This document shows, in pieces, positions 22,736 to 25,160 of a stretch of DNA of 25,160 nt (its first letter is position 1; every line of letters starts with the position of its first letter). Location: assembly GCF_959025735.1 (NCBI RefSeq), contig NZ_CAUFJQ010000014.1, positions 1-25,160 on the forward strand. The letters are read 5' to 3'. Below the pieces are notes generated by a model. That model saw nothing but the letters and a program-made list of their open reading frames with translations, did no database searches and had not been told where the DNA came from. This DNA is from an uncultured Streptococcus sp. (GTDB lineage Bacteria > Bacillota > Bacilli > Lactobacillales > Streptococcaceae). A program made the position numbers and the translations under genes.

Positions 22736-23188
22736 TTATTTAGTGCGTTTAAATTTAGCGTTTTTAAGAAGTGACGAAGCAAATTGGTTAGTTGATTCTT
22801 GATCTCTCGTGAAGATAAATGTCAAAGTATCTCCCTTAATCTTGTATCGAATGTTTTCGCCTTTTTCTTCTTTCGCAGCAATTGTTTTAGTTTTTTGATT
22901 AATCGTAATTTCTGTTGAATCTGTAGTTTTATGGCCTGGTCTTTTAGTTTTAATAGTTAAATATCCTTCTGAACCGTTAATTTCAACTGATAATTCTAAG
23001 GAATATTTATTATTTAAAGAATCAATATCCGAGCTAGATGCACCTTGCTCTTTAAGAATTTTCTTCATTTCTGCTGTAGATGGTTTGTAAACATAGGTTC
23101 CGTTGTCACCTTTTGCACCACACGCAGTTAAAAGAAAAATAGCAAAGAAAGCTACTAGAGCCAAAAGAAACTGTTTAAAGTTTTTCAT
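22736..23188 (-). CDS. Small lipoprotein, paralogue 2 of a tandem family
   Basis: This 150-residue protein has a signal peptide with lipobox LTAC, then GAKGDNGTYVYKPSTAEMKK. A helical, charged stretch and SSSDIDSLNNKY follow. The rest is beta-patterned (LELSVEINGSEGYLTIKT, IRYKIKGDTLTFIFT) and ends KNAKFKRTK. It resembles its neighbours most at both ends; the middle has diverged. It is probably surface anchored. No known domain is recognised. It has its own promoter and terminator, so the tandem genes are separate units. Confidence 0.83.
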   Translation of the reverse strand: MKNFKQFLLALVAFFAIFLLTACGAKGDNGTYVYKPSTAEMKKILKEQGASSSDIDSLNNKYSLELSVEINGSEGYLTIKTKRPGHKTTDSTEITINQKTKTIAAKEEKGENIRYKIKGDTLTFIFTRDQESTNQFASSLLKNAKFKRTK

Positions 23189-23217
23189 AATTTCTCCTCA
23201 TTTCATAGAATATCCCT

Positions 23218-23246
23218 ATTATAGCAACAATTCCATTGCATCGCAA
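23218..23246 (-). promoter_or_regulatory. Promoter of lipoprotein gene 2
   Basis: On the minus strand, -10 TATAAT (23218-23223) and -35 TTGCGA (23241-23246) are 17 bases apart. The TTGTTGC just before the -10 is shared with the promoter of gene 1. The spacer and -35 lie inside a 31-base palindrome. Confidence 0.6.
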
Positions 23247-23256
23247 TGAAATTGTT
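23226..23256. promoter_or_regulatory. 31-base palindrome over a lipoprotein promoter
   Basis: Arms AACAATTCCATTGC and GCAATGAAATTGTT match at 13 of 14 positions around a three-base centre. It covers most of the spacer and all of the -35 box, the right place for a repressor operator. The regulator is unknown. Confidence 0.5.
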
Positions 23257-23265
23257 ACATTATTT

Positions 23266-23285
23266 AGTTTGACTGGGTTCAAACT
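23266..23285. repeat. Perfect 7-base inverted repeat upstream of lipoprotein gene 2
   Basis: AGTTTGA and TCAAACT flank six bases. It lies upstream of the -35 region and might be a second regulator site; nothing links it to a known factor. Confidence 0.35.
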
Positions 23286-23355
23286 ATTGCTATTAGATAA
23301 AAATCAAAAATTTAGTTAGAATTCTAATAGATAATCATAATAAATACACATAAAA

Positions 23356-23377
23356 AGGTAGGATTTAGATCCCACCT
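23356..23377 (-). terminator. Terminator after lipoprotein gene 1
   Basis: AGGTAGGAT and ATCCCACCT pair (with one G-U pair as RNA) around TTAG and are followed on the minus strand by TTTTTA. Confidence 0.8.
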
Positions 23378-23384
23378 CTATTAA

Positions 23385-23828
23385 CTATTTAACTTTTTTA
23401 AACTTAGCAATTTTCATGTAGTTATTAAACATGTCTGTGTCACCCATTAAAGAATTCTTCACATCCTTAATCGTTAACACATTTCCTGAAACTTGATAAG
23501 TAATTTCCGCTTTCCCATACTCATTTTCTGAGACAAGAGTTTTAGCTTTTTGGTCTACTTCCAACTTAATCACTTGATTAACATTTTGACCACCTGCATT
23601 CGTGTCTACTTTCATCTCACCTTTCTTATCCTTAATTGTAATAGAAATAGTGAATGAGTAATTATCACCTATCAAAGATTGAAATTCACTTGGCATAATT
23701 TCTTTGATTTCATCTTTAGTAGGCTCAAACACGTAAGTACCGTTGTCGCTTTTTGCGCCACAAGCTACCAAAAAGACTGCTGCAAAGACAGCTACAAAAG
23801 CTAATAAAAGACGTTTAAAATTTTTCAT
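23385..23828 (-). CDS. Small lipoprotein, paralogue 1 of a tandem family
   Basis: This 147-residue protein has a lipoprotein signal with lipobox LVAC, then GAKSDNGTYVFEPTKDEIKEIMPSEF. The mature part alternates hydrophobic and charged residues (YSFTISITIKDKKGEMKVD, EITYQVSGNVLTI), suggesting a small beta sandwich. It ends MKIAKFKKVK. It shares its N-terminus and ending with the two genes after it, so the three arose by tandem duplication. Two ATG codons are adjacent. The second (23828) has the better spacing to AGGAG and matches the MKNFK start of the paralogues. Function unknown. Confidence 0.83.
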   Translation of the reverse strand: MKNFKRLLLAFVAVFAAVFLVACGAKSDNGTYVFEPTKDEIKEIMPSEFQSLIGDNYSFTISITIKDKKGEMKVDTNAGGQNVNQVIKLEVDQKAKTLVSENEYGKAEITYQVSGNVLTIKDVKNSLMGDTDMFNNYMKIAKFKKVK

Positions 23829-23860
23829 CATCTTCTCCTTTTATGATATAATTTAAAGCC

Positions 23861-23889
23861 ATTATAGCAACAAATCAGAAACATCTCAA
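23861..23889 (-). promoter_or_regulatory. Promoter of lipoprotein gene 1
   Basis: On the minus strand, -35 TTGAGA (23884-23889) is followed after 17 bases by perfect -10 TATAAT (23861-23866), preceded by the same TTGTTGC as in gene 2. From here to the rplL terminator (23890-24036) I see no gene. Confidence 0.65.
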
Positions 23890-24036
23890 GGGCATAAAGT
23901 AATTGTAAAATGATTGTAACATCATTAAAACTGCACTATTTAGTAGGGTTTAGAGAAAATTAATCAGAACTACAGATAAGGTCGCGTTATAGAAGAATTC
24001 AATTCACATCTATCATCACTATATTTAACAACAAAA

Positions 24037-24060
24037 AAACCGAGGCCTAAACCTCGGTTT
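24037..24060 (-). terminator. Terminator after rplL
   Basis: AAACCGAGG and CCTCGGTTT arms flank a six-base loop. A T run follows on the minus strand. It ends the rplJ-rplL transcript. Confidence 0.9.
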
Positions 24061-24081
24061 TCGTTTTGATTGGAAACTCTA

Positions 24082-24450
24082 TTATTTAAGAGTAACTGAA
24101 GCTCCAGCTTCTTCCAATTTACCTTTGATTTCTTCAGCTTCAGCTGCAGCAACACCTTCTTTGATAACGCCAGGTGCACCATCAACAAGTTCTTTAGCTT
24201 CTTTAAGACCAAGACCAGTGATTTCACGTACAACTTTGATAACGCCGACTTTCTTGTCGCCTGCAGATGTCAATTCGATATCGAATGAATCTTTAGCAGC
24301 ACCTGCGTCAGCAGCACCAGCTGCAGCAACAGCTACAGGAGCAGCTGCAGTTACACCAAATTCTTCTTCGATAGCTTTTACAAGGTCGTTCAATTCAAGG
24401 ATTGAAGCTTCTTTAATTTCAGCAATAATGTTTTCAATGTTCAATGCCAT
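24082..24450 (-). CDS. rplL: 50S ribosomal protein L7/L12
   Basis: L7/L12 forms the mobile stalk of the large subunit that recruits translation factors. The 122-residue protein shows the N-terminal dimerisation helix (MALNIENIIAEIKEAS), an Ala-rich hinge (about 36-52), and the conserved C-terminal domain with KVGVIKVVREITGLGLKEAK and LVDGAPGVIKEG. The start at 24450 is chosen because GGAGG lies just before it; the upstream extension would start inside that ribosome site. It follows rplJ by 75 bases that contain overlapping palindromes. Confidence 0.98.
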   Translation of the reverse strand: MALNIENIIAEIKEASILELNDLVKAIEEEFGVTAAAPVAVAAAGAADAGAAKDSFDIELTSAGDKKVGVIKVVREITGLGLKEAKELVDGAPGVIKEGVAAAEAEEIKGKLEEAGASVTLK

Positions 24451-24496
24451 TGTTATTTCCTCCAAATAAGTTTTAATTTTATATTTTTATTTTTTT

Positions 24497-24532
24497 GTAG
24501 CTAGGCTACGCTGCGTAGCTTAAGATTAAGCT
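24497..24532. repeat. Three overlapping palindromes between rplJ and rplL
   Basis: GTAGC-TAG-GCTAC (24497-24509), GCTACGC-T-GCGTAGC (24505-24519) and AGCTTAA-GA-TTAAGCT (24517-24532) share arms, so only some can form at once. In the transcript they cover the rplJ stop codon and are followed by an A run, not a U run, so they are not a terminator. Confidence 0.7.
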
Positions 24533-25026
24533 GCGTCTTCTTTGTTGTCTGCAACCGCTTTGACTGCAAGAGCAACGTTGCGCACTGGCGCTTGAAGTAC
24601 AGAAAGGAGCATAGAAAGAAGTCCTTCGCGGTTTGGAAGAGTTGCAAGTGCAAGAATCTCTTCTTTAGATGCGACAGCGCCTTCGATTGCACCACCTTTA
24701 ATTTCAAGTGCTTCAGCGTCTTTTGCAAAATCGTTCAAGATTTTCGCAGGTGCGATAACATCTTCGTTAGAAAATGCTACTGCAGAAGGTCCAACGAATA
24801 CAGATGCAAGATCTTCAAGACCAGCTTTTTCAGCTGCACGACGCAAGATTGAGTTTTTGATAACTTTAAACTCAACTTCGCTTCCGCGAAGGTTGCGACG
24901 GAGAACTGTATCTTGCTCAACTGTCAAACCGCGAGAATCTACAACGACGATTGATGCAGCAGCTTTCATTTTTTCAGCTACCACGTCAACAAGTTCCGCT
25001 TTTTTAGCAATAATTGCTTCACTCAT
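24526..25026 (-). CDS. rplJ: 50S ribosomal protein L10
   Basis: L10 anchors the L7/L12 stalk to 23S rRNA. The 166-residue protein starts MSEAIIAKKAELVDVVAEKMK and has the rRNA-binding block VVDSRGLTVEQDTVLRRNLR (about 25-44), FKVIKNSILRRA, and a C-terminal helix (LLSMLLSVLQAPVRNVALAVKAV) that binds L7/L12 dimers. The start at 25026 is chosen from the GGAGG upstream and the family N-terminus; a longer reading would add 21 residues from the leader. In related bacteria L10 represses its own operon by binding the leader. Confidence 0.98.
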   Translation of the reverse strand: MSEAIIAKKAELVDVVAEKMKAAASIVVVDSRGLTVEQDTVLRRNLRGSEVEFKVIKNSILRRAAEKAGLEDLASVFVGPSAVAFSNEDVIAPAKILNDFAKDAEALEIKGGAIEGAVASKEEILALATLPNREGLLSMLLSVLQAPVRNVALAVKAVADNKEDAA

Positions 25027-25029
25027 TAG

Positions 25030-25160
25030 TGTGTTCACCTCCGTAATTATTTTGCTTGGGGAATTTTTCCAAAAGAAAAACGCGCCCAAACCTAGACACG
25101 AAAGTACAATACGCTTCTTTTAATTGATACGTTTTGTCCTCGGTAGGATCTTTATGAGTC
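25030..25160 (-). promoter_or_regulatory. L10 leader (rplJ autoregulatory leader), partial
   Basis: The 5' leader of rplJ contains CCTACCGAGG (about 25134-25143), close to the CCTGCCGAGG block I recall from Firmicute L10 leaders, followed by A-rich and stem-forming segments up to the GGAGG. L10-L12 complexes are known to bind such leaders to repress translation or transcription. The 5' end and promoter are outside the window, so the fold is not complete here. Confidence 0.55.

Noticed and set aside
23970..24233. 87-residue minus-strand frame across the rplL 3' end
   Set aside because: It is out of frame with rplL and crosses the terminator; no ribosome site.
24125..24469. 114-residue plus-strand frame rich in Ala/Ser
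   Set aside because: It is the mirror of the Ala-rich rplL gene; composition explains it.

Overview
This window is a stretch of a low-GC Gram-positive chromosome, most likely an oral Streptococcus of the mitis/sanguinis type. The reasons are the gene order rbgA-rnhB-(ROK)-dprA-topA and asd-dapA, strong AGGAG ribosome sites, extended -10 (TGnTATAAT) promoters, a competence-type box before dprA, a YSIRK-like signal peptide (FGIRKSKLGV) on a secreted enzyme, and an apparent asd-type small RNA before asd. The species cannot be fixed by reading alone. All recognised genes lie on the minus strand, so the transcriptional order runs from right to left. No transposase, integrase, CRISPR array, tRNA or rRNA gene was seen. 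No gene-free stretch exceeds 300 bases.

Right end (about 25160 to 22200): the end of an L10-type leader, rplJ and rplL, then three tandem paralogous small lipoprotein genes. Each lipoprotein gene has its own promoter and terminator. Centre right (22150 to 18450): a two-gene heterodimeric ABC exporter, one half with a degenerate nucleotide site. Centre (18370 to 13300): a secreted beta-helix protein that looks like a GH87 alpha-1,3-glucanase, a GNAT acetyltransferase, cardiolipin synthase and an AlkD-type repair protein. Next come a structured small RNA, asd, a repeat-rich spacer, dapA and a small membrane protein with a slippage-prone N-terminus.

Left half (9950 to 1): a stand-alone ATP-cone protein; a three-gene cassette (FHA-like ABC ATPase, ABC-2 permease, zinc-ribbon membrane protein); then the ribosome-assembly and DNA-processing cluster rbgA-rnhB-ROK-dprA-topA. 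This cluster is tightly packed, with overlaps or gaps of a few bases. It has one upstream extended -10 promoter and internal promoters before dprA and topA.

Functionally the window mixes core housekeeping (translation, lysine/diaminopimelate synthesis, DNA topology, transformation) with surface functions. The most interesting parts are the GH87-like enzyme with a non-LPXTG tail, the FHA-ABC/permease/zinc-ribbon cassette, the asd-type RNA with complementary AGGAGG and CCUCCU segments, the repeats between asd and dapA, and overlapping alternative hairpins between rplJ and rplL.
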